In this document: positions 8,436 to 16,946 of the stretch, piece after piece
Position numbering within the stretch: the first letter of the stretch is position 1
How the letters are laid out: every line of letters starts with the position of its first letter
The notes under the pieces: generated by a model
Databases searched by the model: none
What the model was told of the DNA's origin: nothing
The model's input: only the letters and a program-made list of their open reading frames with translations
DNA from: Ga0077527 sp964531455
GTDB taxonomy: Bacteria > Pseudomonadota > Gammaproteobacteria > Burkholderiales > SG8-41
Assembly: GCA_964531455.1 (NCBI GenBank)
Contig: CAZHFZ010000006.1
Location: 1 to 64,000, forward strand
Direction of reading: 5' to 3'
Length of the DNA: 64,000 bases
Program-made: the position numbers and the translations under genes

Positions 8436-9361
8436 TGTCCGTACTCGTCATTGCCGAACACGACGGCAAACTGCTCAAGCCCGGCACCACCAACACCGTT
8501 ACCGCCGCTGCCAAAATCGGCGGCGACATTGTGGTGCTGGTGGCCGGTCATCAATGCGCGGATGCAGCGCAGGCTGCTGCGAAGATCGCCGGTGTCAGCA
8601 AAGTGCTGCTCGCCGACTCGCCGCTGTATGCCGGCGGTGCCGCCGAAAATCTGACCGCGCTGATCCAGACGGTTGCTGCCCAATACAGCCACATCCTTGC
8701 TCCGGCCACCGGCTACGGCAAGAACTTCATGCCGCGCCTGTCCGCGTTGCTCGATGTCCAGCAGATTTCGGATATCAGTGCCGTGGTCTCGGCCGACACC
8801 TTCGTGCGGCCGATTTATGCCGGCAACGCGATGGCCACGGTGCAGTCCACGGACAAGATCAAGGTCATCACGGTTCGCGCCACCGGTTTTGATGCGGCTG
8901 CTGAAGGCGGCAACGCTGCGGTCGAGAACCTCGCTGCCGGTCCGGATACCGGCCTGACGAAATTCAACAGCCAGGAACTGTCGAAATCCGACCGCCCCGA
9001 ACTCACTGCGGCACGCATCATCGTGTCCGGTGGTCGCGGCATGGGCAGCGGCGACAACTTCAAGATTCTTGAAGCGCTGGCTGACAAGCTGGGTGCTGCA
9101 GTCGGTGCTTCACGCGCGGCTGTGGATTCCGGTTACGTGCCCAATGATTATCAGGTCGGTCAGACCGGCAAGATTGTGGCGCCGGAACTGTATATCGCGG
9201 TCGGTATTTCCGGCGCGATCCAGCATCTGGCCGGCATGAAGGACAGCAAGGTGATCATCGCCATCAACAAGGATCCGGAAGCGCCGATCTTTGCGGTGGC
9301 GGATTACTGGCTGGTGGAAGATCTGTTCAAGGCCGTGCCGGAGTTGACGCAGCAAATCTGA
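8435..9361 (+). CDS. etfA: Electron transfer flavoprotein subunit alpha
   Basis: 308 residues with the N-terminal ETF fold (MSVLVIAEHDGKLLKPGT) and the C-terminal FAD domain. The latter carries the family signature in two parts: VSGGRGMG, and YIAVGISGAIQHLAGMKDSK with INKDPEAPIFAVADY. Start and etfB stop share TGATG, so the two subunits are translationally coupled, as expected for a 1:1 heterodimer. A strong terminator follows, so the ETF operon ends here. Acyl-CoA dehydrogenases on both sides (721 and 9430) are natural partners. Confidence 0.97.
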   Translation: MSVLVIAEHDGKLLKPGTTNTVTAAAKIGGDIVVLVAGHQCADAAQAAAKIAGVSKVLLADSPLYAGGAAENLTALIQTVAAQYSHILAPATGYGKNFMPRLSALLDVQQISDISAVVSADTFVRPIYAGNAMATVQSTDKIKVITVRATGFDAAAEGGNAAVENLAAGPDTGLTKFNSQELSKSDRPELTAARIIVSGGRGMGSGDNFKILEALADKLGAAVGASRAAVDSGYVPNDYQVGQTGKIVAPELYIAVGISGAIQHLAGMKDSKVIIAINKDPEAPIFAVADYWLVEDLFKAVPELTQQI

Positions 9362-9385
9362 CCCTCGGCCACATGCGGTAACATC

Positions 9386-9416
9386 AAAGGGCGCCTGCAT
9401 GGCGCCCTTTGTTTTT
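9386..9416 (+). terminator. Rho-independent terminator after etfBA
   Basis: A perfect ten-base stem, AAAGGGCGCC paired with GGCGCCCTTT, encloses the loop TGCAT and is followed by GTTTTT. It lies 25 bases after the etfA stop and about 15 bases before the next coding start, so the downstream acyl-CoA dehydrogenase needs read-through or a promoter overlapping this hairpin. Confidence 0.9.
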
Positions 9417-9429
9417 GTGGATGATCCAT

Positions 9430-11220
9430 ATGTCGACCTATGCCCCACCGCTGAAGGACATGCAGTTCGCCATCGCCGAGTTTGCCGGACTGGACTCGGT
9501 GGCTGCGCTGCCGGGCTGTGAAGACGTCAATGCGGAACTGGTTGAGGCTGTGCTCACCGAAGCCGGCAAATTCGCGCAGGGCGTGCTCGATCCGCTGAAC
9601 CGCGTTGGCGACAAACAGGGCGCGCAGTGGCGTGACGGCGCGGTGACTGCGCCGGACGGGTTCAAGGAGGCTTATCGGCAGTTCGCCGAGTCTGGCTGGA
9701 ACGGATTGGGCGGATCGACACGTTACAGCGGACAAGGCCTGCCGCATGTCATTGCGATGCCGCTGCAGGAAATGTGGAACAGCGCGAACATGGCGTTCTG
9801 TCTGTGCCCGATGCTGACCACCGGCGTGCAGGAGGCGCTGCTGCATCACGGTTCACAGGCGCTGCTCGATACTTATATGCACAGGCTGGTCTCGGGCGAA
9901 TGGACCGGCACGATGAACCTGACCGAGCCGCAGGCCGGTTCCGACCTGTCAGCCGTACGCGCGCAGGCCATACCGGAAGGCGATCATTACCGCATTCGCG
10001 GCACCAAGATCTTCATCACCTGGGGTGAGCACGACATGGCGGCGAACATCGTGCATCTGGTGCTGGCGCGCCTGCCCGATGCCCCGGAGGGTGTGAAAGG
10101 CATTTCGCTGTTCGTCGTGCCCAAGTTCATGGTCAATGCGGATGGCAGCCTCGGCGCACGCAACGACATTCGCTGCGTATCGATCGAAAACAAGCTGGGC
10201 ATACACGGCAGCCCGACCTGTGTGCTGGCCTATGGCGACGGTCCGGGTGCTGTGGGGTATCTGGTGGGTGCGCCGCATCGCGGTCTTGAATACATGTTCA
10301 CGATGATGAACCACGCCCGGCTCGGGGTCGGCATGGAAGGCATTGCGATTGCCGAACGCGCCTATCAGCATGCGCTGGAATACGCGAAGACGCGGGTGCA
10401 GGGCCGTGCGATCGGCCAGCGCAGCGGTGACCGGGTCACCATCATCCATCATCCGGATGTACGGCGCATGCTGATGACCATGAAGGCGCAGACGGAAGCC
10501 ATGCGTGCGCTGGGTTATTACGCAGCAGGCGAGCTCGATCGTTCGAAGCACCATCCGGATAAGCAGCAGCAAGCGCAGCATCAGGCGCGGCTGGATCTGC
10601 TGACGCCGGTGGTCAAGGGCTGGTGCACGGAAGTTGCTGTGGAGATCGCCTCGACAGGGGTGCAGATTCACGGCGGCATGGGTTTCATTGAGGAGACCGG
10701 CGCTGCCCAATATCTGCGCGATGCGCGGATTTCGACCATTTACGAAGGCACTACCGGCATCCAGGCCAATGATCTGATCGGGCGCAAGGTCGGTGCGGAA
10801 AAAGGGGCAACAGCGATGGCGCTGATTGCGGAGATGCGCATGCTCGATGCCGGTCTTGCCGCGGCGGGGGAATCGTATGCGCTGATGCGCCGCAGTTTTG
10901 CGCAGGCTGTTGATGCTCTGGAAACGGCGACAGTGTGGCTGGTCGAACATTACCGTCAACAGCCGGAGACGGCGGCCGCCGTCGCGGTGCCGTACCTGAA
11001 GCTGTTCGGAACGGTGGCGGGCGGCTGGCTGATGGCGCGTGCGGCATTGATCGCACAAGATCATCTGGCGGCCACCGATCCTGAACATGAATTCTTCAAG
11101 GCCAAACTGGCCACTGCGCGTTTTTATCTGGAACATCTGCTGCCCCAGGCTGCGGCGCTGTCGCAGACGGTTACTGCCGGCGCTGCAAGTACGCTGGCGC
11201 TTGATCCGGCGGCGTTTTGA
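9430..11220 (+). CDS. Acyl-CoA dehydrogenase with C-terminal extension (about 600-residue class)
   Basis: 596 residues, the long acyl-CoA dehydrogenase class with an extra N-terminal helix pair and a C-terminal Acyl-CoA_dh_C domain. Visible features: MNLTEPQAGSDLSAVRAQA (FAD and substrate loop), HGSPTCVLAYGD, IHGGMGFIEETGAAQYLRDA, and RISTIYEGTTGIQANDLIGR with the catalytic Glu in YEGT. The region after about residue 460 is the extra C-terminal domain. It would oxidise medium- or long-chain acyl-CoA and pass electrons to the ETF encoded just upstream. ATG 9430 is chosen because MSTYAPPLKDMQF is the family's usual N-terminus; ATG 9421 is in frame and possible. No strong Shine-Dalgarno site is visible. 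Confidence 0.95.
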   Translation: MSTYAPPLKDMQFAIAEFAGLDSVAALPGCEDVNAELVEAVLTEAGKFAQGVLDPLNRVGDKQGAQWRDGAVTAPDGFKEAYRQFAESGWNGLGGSTRYSGQGLPHVIAMPLQEMWNSANMAFCLCPMLTTGVQEALLHHGSQALLDTYMHRLVSGEWTGTMNLTEPQAGSDLSAVRAQAIPEGDHYRIRGTKIFITWGEHDMAANIVHLVLARLPDAPEGVKGISLFVVPKFMVNADGSLGARNDIRCVSIENKLGIHGSPTCVLAYGDGPGAVGYLVGAPHRGLEYMFTMMNHARLGVGMEGIAIAERAYQHALEYAKTRVQGRAIGQRSGDRVTIIHHPDVRRMLMTMKAQTEAMRALGYYAAGELDRSKHHPDKQQQAQHQARLDLLTPVVKGWCTEVAVEIASTGVQIHGGMGFIEETGAAQYLRDARISTIYEGTTGIQANDLIGRKVGAEKGATAMALIAEMRMLDAGLAAAGESYALMRRSFAQAVDALETATVWLVEHYRQQPETAAAVAVPYLKLFGTVAGGWLMARAALIAQDHLAATDPEHEFFKAKLATARFYLEHLLPQAAALSQTVTAGAASTLALDPAAF

Positions 11221-11233
11221 GCAGGACAATGCC

Positions 11234-11530
11234 ATGCTGATCCGCGTTTTGTTGCTGTCCGCAGCGGCTTTGGCCGCCACGCCGGCTCGTGCCGAACTGA
11301 CCTGTGAGCAGTTGGTGGGCAGCGCGCAGGCCGCCATCGCGTTGCGCGACCAGGGCACTCCGCTGAGCCGCGTACTGGCGGAAACCGAAAAGGCCGAGAT
11401 GCGTGAACGGTTTCGTCCGGACGAACTGGGTATGATCCGCCAGGCGATCCGCCTGACTTTCACTGGCGAGGTATCAGTCTACGAACTGGCGAATACCTGT
11501 GCCGAAAGCCGGGGCGGCAAAAAGCGCTGA
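11234..11530 (+). CDS. Small exported protein of unknown function
   Basis: 98 residues with a clear signal peptide (MLIRVLLLSAAALAATPARA, probable cleavage after ARA). A mature domain of about 78 residues follows, containing two cysteines (ELTCEQLVG; ELANTCAESRG) that could form a disulfide. The middle is helical and charged. AGGA precedes ATG 11234, 13 bases after the dehydrogenase stop, so it may be co-transcribed with that gene. I do not recognise the family. It immediately precedes the first exported methyltransferase-like gene. Confidence 0.75.
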   Translation: MLIRVLLLSAAALAATPARAELTCEQLVGSAQAAIALRDQGTPLSRVLAETEKAEMRERFRPDELGMIRQAIRLTFTGEVSVYELANTCAESRGGKKR

Positions 11531-11585
11531 ATGCGTTATATTGGCGCGCGTTTTTCGCAAAGCATTTAATCGAGAGGATGGACAC

Positions 11586-12464
11586 ATGAGCAGCGGCATT
11601 CGATGGGCATCGGTATTGTTGGGCTTGTTGTTTTCGTTTTCAGCTCTGGCGCAAAAACCTCCGGCGAAACAGCCGCATGTGCCGCCGGAATACGAGCGCA
11701 GCGGCGGACCTTATGTGCCGACGCCGACCGTTGTGGTTGACCAGATGCTGGGCATGGCCAATGTGGGCTCCCGTGATTTTGTGATGGATCTCGGTTCCGG
11801 CGACGGCATTATTGTGCTTACAGCAGGGCACAAGCTCAAAGCCAGCGGTTATGGCGTGGATATCGACGAAGAACTGATCCGCCTGAGCAATGAACGCGCA
11901 AAGAGCCTGGGTATTTCCGACCGTGTGCGTTTTGAGGCGAAAGACATTTTCAAAACGGACGTCAGCAAGGCGACGGTGATTACGCTGTATCTGCTGCCCG
12001 AGATGATGCGCAAATTGCGTACAAAGCTGTTTACCGAACCGAGTCCGGGCACCCGCATCGTTTCCCACGATTACCACTTCGATGAGTGGATGCATGATTC
12101 GGAAATCAGTTTTGACGTTCCGGAAAAGGAATTCATCTCCGGCGTGCCGAGAGCGACCCTTTACCTTTGGGTTGTGCCGGCGAAAATCAACGGCAACTGG
12201 CGCATGCAGGTTGACGGGCAGGGCGAGTATGGCCTTGCGTTGAAGCAGACTTACCAGCGTTTCGAGGGCAGGGCTGAATCCTCAACGCAGAAGTTGGGGC
12301 TGGCGGAGCCGCAACTTAACGGCAGCGAAATCCGTTTTGTGATGCCCCAGGGTTCGAGTCGTGCGCGCTTCCAGGGCAAGGTCAACGGCGACCGCATGGA
12401 AGGCACTGCCAATTTCGGTGACGGCAAGGTCCTGCGCTGGCAGGCAACACGGGTGAAGGGCTAG
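11586..12464 (+). CDS. Exported class I SAM-methyltransferase-like protein, paralogue 1 of 6
   Basis: 292 residues. The signal peptide has one Arg, a hydrophobic core (WASVLLGLLFSFSALAQ) and an ALA cleavage site. The entry motif GGPYVPTPTVVVDQML follows, then a Rossmann methyltransferase domain with motif I DLGSGDGIIVLTAG, an acidic strand-2 end (YGVDIDEEL), KDIFKTDVSKATVITLYLLP and IVSHDYHFDEWM. After about residue 195 (YLWVVPAKINGNWRM) comes a beta-rich domain ending FQGKVNGDRMEGTANFG. The layout YVPTP, DLGSGDGR, YLLP and a W-containing strand resembles the FAM173/ATPSCKMT lysine methyltransferase family, but export is atypical. GAGAGG precedes ATG 11586. The stop overlaps that of the antisense neighbour in the palindrome CTAG. 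Substrate unknown. Confidence 0.85.
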   Translation: MSSGIRWASVLLGLLFSFSALAQKPPAKQPHVPPEYERSGGPYVPTPTVVVDQMLGMANVGSRDFVMDLGSGDGIIVLTAGHKLKASGYGVDIDEELIRLSNERAKSLGISDRVRFEAKDIFKTDVSKATVITLYLLPEMMRKLRTKLFTEPSPGTRIVSHDYHFDEWMHDSEISFDVPEKEFISGVPRATLYLWVVPAKINGNWRMQVDGQGEYGLALKQTYQRFEGRAESSTQKLGLAEPQLNGSEIRFVMPQGSSRARFQGKVNGDRMEGTANFGDGKVLRWQATRVKG

Positions 12465-14059
12465 TTCATCAACAGCGCGGGAGGCGAGTTCTCCAGAACA
12501 CTCTGGCGGAAACCCGACTGGCTGGCGGCAATGTCGAGCGTGGCGGCGTTCCATGCGTCATGGATGATGATGCCGCCTGCTGTCAGTTCTCCGCCGACCG
12601 CGCGCGGTTTTGCCAGCATGTCCCATAGCGTTGTTGAATGACGTTCCGGCACATCCGGCATCGTTACGCGCTGCGGTGCCGCGAGCGGTGTGGCTGAGGC
12701 CACCAGAAAACTGTTGATCCGGCGCGCGCCCGGCCAGTCCGGTCGATACATCACCGCGTGCGGCAATTCGCTGGTCAGCGTGGCGAGCAGATGGGCATAG
12801 GTGCGCGGATCCTCGACGTCGGCGAAGGTGTTGAACACCGCGATTCCGCCGGGGCGCAGGCAGCGTTTCAGGTCGCTGAAAAATTCGCGGGTGATCAGGT
12901 AATCCGGTGTGCCGTCGCCGTGGAAAAGGTCGACCAGCACAACGTCGTGGCGCGGCGTGCACTGCCCGACGTAGGTGCGGGCATCGGCCTGATGCGTGGT
13001 GACGCGGCTGGCATCAAATCCGAAATATCGCTGGGCAACGGTCACTGAAGAAGGATCAATTTCAACGACTTCCACGCTGCTGCCGCTGGCGGCAAAACGC
13101 GTGGGCACAATGCCGGCGCCAAGGCCCAGCATCAGCACTTGCTGCGGTTCGGGCCGGTACGCACGGGTAAGCGCTTCCAGTGCATAGGTGTAGAACGATA
13201 CCGAGCGCTGGTTCGAGTCGACCATGTTCTGGATCAGGCCGTCGTGAAAATAAACCCGCAGGAACCTGCCTTCGCCATCGGCCTCGCTGCGCAGCACCTT
13301 GACCGTACCGAACAGCGAACTGTGTACGGCTTCGATCTGCCACTTTGCGCCGCTGAAGGCCAGGGGGCCCTGCCGGCCGGTGTAACGGTCGCCCTGCCAG
13401 GCGAGCAGTGCGGCGCTGAGGATTGCGACCATAGCGCAGGCGGTAACCATGCCGCGGAGACTCATTGGCAGTTTCAAACTGGCAGCAACCAGCGATAGCG
13501 CGCCCAGCAGCATCGCGACCATCAGTGTTGCGGTGTAGTTGCTGATGAACGGGATCAGGCCGAAGGCGGTGATCAGTACGCCAGCAACAGAGCCCAGGGT
13601 GCTGACAAAAAACACCAGTCCCGCGCCAGCATCTCCCTGGCTGCCGCTCTGCTTGCGCTGCAGCAGCAGGGCGACCAGCAGGGGATTCATTGCCGACGTC
13701 GCAATCAGCGGCAGCAGGAGCAGGATGAGGCATGCTGCAAAGGCGCCGCCGACAAGGCTCCAGCGCGCCAGCGGGTGAAAGGCAAAGGGATAAAGCAGGC
13801 AGGCGGCGACGATGGCGATGCCGGCCAATGCCGGCATGATCGAAAACAGCAGGGCCAGGCGTTGCGGCGTCGCGGTCTTGCTGCGGCCGGCAAGGCGGCC
13901 GCCCCACCAGTAACCGAATGCCAGTGAGACCAGGGTGATCGACAGGATGCCTGTCCAGATGTAAAGGCTGACGCCGAAGTACGGGGTCATGATGCGCGAA
14001 GCGAGCAATTCCAGCGCAAGTGTTGCGCCGCCGGAGATGAAAATCAGGACGAATGGCAT
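12461..14059 (-). CDS. Membrane-bound spermidine-synthase-like protein (fused multi-TM plus aminopropyltransferase fold)
   Basis: 532 residues from ATG 14059. The first about 210 residues form six or seven hydrophobic segments (FVLIFISGGATLALELLASR; IWTGILSITLVSLAFGYWWG; LIATSAMNPLLVALLL). A soluble spermidine-synthase-type Rossmann domain follows, with MLGLGAGIVPTRFA, VEVVEIDPSSVTVAQRYFG, HQADARTYV and DVVLVDLFHGDGTPDYL. Members are usually annotated as fused MFS/spermidine synthase; their true reaction is mostly untested. The family normally uses decarboxylated SAM. It lies antisense inside the run of SAM-methyltransferase paralogues, tail to tail with paralogue 1 and head to head with paralogue 2. 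A TTG start 26 codons upstream is possible, but MPFVLIFISGG is the natural N-terminus. Confidence 0.88.
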   Translation of the reverse strand: MPFVLIFISGGATLALELLASRIMTPYFGVSLYIWTGILSITLVSLAFGYWWGGRLAGRSKTATPQRLALLFSIMPALAGIAIVAACLLYPFAFHPLARWSLVGGAFAACLILLLLPLIATSAMNPLLVALLLQRKQSGSQGDAGAGLVFFVSTLGSVAGVLITAFGLIPFISNYTATLMVAMLLGALSLVAASLKLPMSLRGMVTACAMVAILSAALLAWQGDRYTGRQGPLAFSGAKWQIEAVHSSLFGTVKVLRSEADGEGRFLRVYFHDGLIQNMVDSNQRSVSFYTYALEALTRAYRPEPQQVLMLGLGAGIVPTRFAASGSSVEVVEIDPSSVTVAQRYFGFDASRVTTHQADARTYVGQCTPRHDVVLVDLFHGDGTPDYLITREFFSDLKRCLRPGGIAVFNTFADVEDPRTYAHLLATLTSELPHAVMYRPDWPGARRINSFLVASATPLAAPQRVTMPDVPERHSTTLWDMLAKPRAVGGELTAGGIIIHDAWNAATLDIAASQSGFRQSVLENSPPALLMN

Positions 14060-14200
14060 GGGAGTGTCAGAGGGCTGTCGGTTATAATTCGCCGCCAATC
14101 TACCACACGCGCCGTTGCATCCCGGTGACGACAACAAGGCCTGTGGTGGTCTCGGGTTCCCGTATGTTCGGGCACCGGCCGTTCAGCCGTGGAGACAATC

Positions 14201-15124
14201 ATGCAGCGTCTGATGAAGGTGTTGAAAGCAGCCCTGTTGCCGTTGGCATTTGTTGCGGCGGTGCCGAATGTTCAGGCTTCAGAAGTGCGACCCAGTGTTC
14301 CTTATGTGCCCACGCCCCAGGCCGTCGTGGACCGGATGCTGGCCATGGCCCGTGTTACCGGCGAGGATTACCTGATTGATCTCGGTTCCGGCGATGGCCG
14401 CATTGTGGTCACCGCGGCGAAAAAATTCGGCACCCGCGGTTTTGGCGTGGACCTCAATCCGGTGCGCATCACCGAAGCCAATGACAATGCCCGCCGCAAC
14501 GGTGTGGTCGACAAGGTCACGTTTTTCCAGCGCGATCTGTTCGAGACCGACCTGACGCAGGCGACCGTCATCACGATGTATCTGCTGCCGCGGGTCAACC
14601 TTGCCTTGCGACCGAAACTGCTGGAGCTGAAACCCGGAACGCGTCTGGTGTCCCATGATTTCGACATGGGCGACTGGAAAGCGGATGAGTACGTGAGGAT
14701 GGATGCTGCCGACAAGTTCTCCGGTGCCGGTGGTGACAGTGACATCTATTTGTGGATCGTGCCGGCAAAAATCGCCGGTGCATGGCGCGTGGCACTGCCG
14801 GTGTCCGGGAAGGCGCAAACCTACGAGATCAGTTTCGAGCAGCAGTATCAGCAGATTTCCGGTGTTGCGCGAATCAATGGCCGTGCGGTGAAAATCGAAG
14901 GCGCAAAACTGCGCGGCGATGATTTGACCTTTTCGCTGACCGCTGATGTGAACGGCGCAGCGGTGAAGCATCAGTTCAGTGGTCGTGTCGCCGGAAATGC
15001 CATCACTGGCCAGGTCGCTCTTTCCGGCAGCCGCATGGCGGCGCGCGTGGAGTGGACGGCTGAACGTACGGCGCGTACCGCCGCAATACCGCCAGCGGCG
15101 GAAGAGAGGAACGCGGTTAACTGA
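14201..15124 (+). CDS. Exported class I SAM-methyltransferase-like protein, paralogue 2 of 6
   Basis: 307 residues. Signal peptide MQRLMKVLKAALLPLAFVAA with probable cleavage at VQA-S. Then VPYVPTPQAVVDRMLAMARV, motif I DLGSGDGRIVVTAAKKFGTR, GFGVDLNPVRI, RDLFETDLTQATVITMYLLP and RLVSHDFDMGDWKAD. The C-terminal beta-rich domain starts at YLWIVPAKIAGAWRV and contains FEQQYQQISGVARING, LRGDDLTFSL and FSGRVAGNAITG. ATG 14201 is preceded by GGAG; the GTG at 14189 is rejected. First gene of a five-gene overlapping run. TATAAT at 14080-14088 may be part of its promoter. Catalytic activity and substrate are unknown; an exported SAM-dependent enzyme is puzzling because SAM is not known to be supplied to the periplasm. 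Confidence 0.85.
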   Translation: MQRLMKVLKAALLPLAFVAAVPNVQASEVRPSVPYVPTPQAVVDRMLAMARVTGEDYLIDLGSGDGRIVVTAAKKFGTRGFGVDLNPVRITEANDNARRNGVVDKVTFFQRDLFETDLTQATVITMYLLPRVNLALRPKLLELKPGTRLVSHDFDMGDWKADEYVRMDAADKFSGAGGDSDIYLWIVPAKIAGAWRVALPVSGKAQTYEISFEQQYQQISGVARINGRAVKIEGAKLRGDDLTFSLTADVNGAAVKHQFSGRVAGNAITGQVALSGSRMAARVEWTAERTARTAAIPPAAEERNAVN

Positions 15125-16026
15125 TGGCATTCAAACGGATTGTGGCCGGCATGACGGCGCTGGTCTGGATGGCTGCGGCAACTGCGCAGGATTTCGGCGA
15201 TACGCCTTATGTGCAGACGCCGCAGGTGGTGGTCGATGCGATGCTGAGCACTGCCAAAGTCACGAAGAGCGATTACGTGATTGATCTGGGTTCGGGGGAC
15301 GGGCGCATGGTCATCACCGCCGCGAAGAAAATCGGCGCCCGCGGTTTCGGTGTCGATCTCGACAAGCGCCTGGTCGCTTTGGCGAACAGCAATGCGCGCA
15401 AGGCCGGCGTTGCCGACCGCGCGAAATTCTACGCGCGTGACTTGTTTGAAACCGATCTGTCGCCGGCCACCGTCATCACGATTTATCTGTTGCCCGAAGT
15501 GAACCTGATGGCGCGGTCGAAGCTTCTGGCGCTGGCGCCGGGAACGCGCATCGTGTCGCATGACTACGGCATCGGCGACTGGATGCCGGATCGCCAATTC
15601 GAAATGGATGCGCCGGGCAAACCGGTCGGACGATCGCAGAAAAGCCTGGTGCTGTTCTGGGTAGTACCCGACAAGGTGGCGGGGCGCTGGGTATGGCCTG
15701 TAACCATTGGCGGCGTGAAGCGGCAGGTCGAACTGACGTTAAAGCAGAACTACCAGAAGCTGACAGCGACCGCGAGGCTCGACGGCAACTCCGTCGTGCC
15801 GGTTGAAGAGGCCAAACTCACGGGACGCCAGGTTGATCTGACACTGACGCTGCCCGAACTCGGTAAGGTTGCTTTCAGCGGTCTGCGTGTCAATCAGGCC
15901 CTTGAGGGGAATATGCGTGTTGCTGCCGATGCCGGAAAGGCTGCACCGTGGAGCGCTGTTCGTGTGGAAATCCAGGACCCCGATCACGTGACAGCGCCGC
16001 CGCCGGTGATTCGCGAATTCCAGTGA
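15124..16026 (+). CDS. Exported class I SAM-methyltransferase-like protein, paralogue 3 of 6
   Basis: 300 residues. Signal peptide MAFKRIVAGMTALVWMAAAT with cleavage near TAQ-D. Then TPYVQTPQVVVDAML (Val-Pro replaced by Val-Gln in the entry motif), motif I DLGSGDGRMVITAAKKIG, RGFGVDLDKRLVALANSNA, RDLFETDLSPATVITIYLLP and RIVSHDYGIGDWMPD. The C-terminal domain begins LFWVVPDKVAGRWVW and has LKQNYQKLTATARLDG. The distal part of this domain departs from its paralogues: the usual FxGRVNGDxI segment reads FSGLRVNQALEGNMRV. The start ATG overlaps the previous stop as TGATG, so translation is coupled. Confidence 0.84.
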   Translation: MAFKRIVAGMTALVWMAAATAQDFGDTPYVQTPQVVVDAMLSTAKVTKSDYVIDLGSGDGRMVITAAKKIGARGFGVDLDKRLVALANSNARKAGVADRAKFYARDLFETDLSPATVITIYLLPEVNLMARSKLLALAPGTRIVSHDYGIGDWMPDRQFEMDAPGKPVGRSQKSLVLFWVVPDKVAGRWVWPVTIGGVKRQVELTLKQNYQKLTATARLDGNSVVPVEEAKLTGRQVDLTLTLPELGKVAFSGLRVNQALEGNMRVAADAGKAAPWSAVRVEIQDPDHVTAPPPVIREFQ

Positions 16027-16034
16027 GAGTGGAA

Positions 16035-16946
16035 ATGATGAAGATGATGAAGGCGATGATTGTGAGGGTGATGATGAGCGTTGCGATGGTTCGTAAATAC
16101 TTGTTTTTAAAAGAAATATTTCTTGCTGTCTCATTGGGGTTGGTGTTGCTGCCGGGTGCGCGCGCACAGCAACAGCAGCAATACTTTGATGTGCCGTTTG
16201 TGCCGACGCCCTATGTGGTCATTGAAGAAATGCTCAGGCTCGCCAAGGTCACCCCGCAGGATTACGTTATGGATCTCGGCTCCGGCGATGGCCGTGTTCT
16301 GATTACCGCCACGCAGCGTTACGGTGCGAGCGGCATGGGTGTTGATCTTGACGGTGATCTGGTTGCGCAAAGCATGGCGTCTGCTGCGGAAGCCGGTGTC
16401 TCGGATCGCGTGAGTTTCCTGCAGCAGGATCTGTTCAAGACCGATTTGAGCCGTGCCACAGTGATTACGATGTATTTGCTGCCCGGCGTAATGATGCGCC
16501 TGCAGCCGCTGCTGCTCGACCTGAAGCCCGGCACGAGGCTGGTGTCGCACGATTTCCGGCTGGGTGACTGGAAGCCGGATGTCACTACGCAGATCCGTAA
16601 AAACACTTTCCTGTGGATAGTGCCGGCAAAAGTGGCTGGACCATGGCGCATCAGGGTTGCATTGCCCGGCGGCGAACACGACATTGATCTGGAACTGCGC
16701 CAGAAGTATCAGGAAATTGATGGTCACGGAAAATTCGGCCCACGCCATGCGCAGATATGGGAGACGCGCCTGTCCGGCGACCAGTTTAGTTTCGTGATGG
16801 TGGATGACCGGGATCGCGAGAATGAGGCGGCGCTGTATTTCGAGGGGCGCGTCAACGGCGATGTCATTGAAGGGAGCGTGCGTCGCGGCACCGGTAAAAC
16901 ACAGACCGTTCATGCATGGCGTGCGGTTCGAGCTACTGCACGGTGA
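16035..16946 (+). CDS. Exported class I SAM-methyltransferase-like protein, paralogue 4 of 6
   Basis: Up to 303 residues; the start is uncertain among several in-frame ATGs (16035, 16038, 16071, 16074, 16086) in an ATG-rich leader. The last gives a standard signal peptide MVRKYLFLKEIFLAVSLGLV ending GARA-Q. A short polyglutamine run follows, then FVPTPYVVIEEMLRLAKV, motif I DLGSGDGRVLITATQRYG, MGVDLDGDLVAQSM, QDLFKTDLSRATVITMYLLP and RLVSHDFRLGDWKPD. The C-terminal domain starts LWIVPAKVAGPWRI and keeps LRQKYQEIDGHGKFG and FEGRVNGDVIEGSV. It keeps all the motif I glycines. Eight bases separate 16035 from the previous stop. Confidence 0.82.
   Translation: MMKMMKAMIVRVMMSVAMVRKYLFLKEIFLAVSLGLVLLPGARAQQQQQYFDVPFVPTPYVVIEEMLRLAKVTPQDYVMDLGSGDGRVLITATQRYGASGMGVDLDGDLVAQSMASAAEAGVSDRVSFLQQDLFKTDLSRATVITMYLLPGVMMRLQPLLLDLKPGTRLVSHDFRLGDWKPDVTTQIRKNTFLWIVPAKVAGPWRIRVALPGGEHDIDLELRQKYQEIDGHGKFGPRHAQIWETRLSGDQFSFVMVDDRDRENEAALYFEGRVNGDVIEGSVRRGTGKTQTVHAWRAVRATAR

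Noticed and set aside
9949..11463. Long open frame of 504 codons on the minus strand
   Set aside because: Antisense to a well-supported acyl-CoA dehydrogenase and small exported protein; composition is Arg/His-rich with no family motifs, as expected for GC-rich shadow frames.
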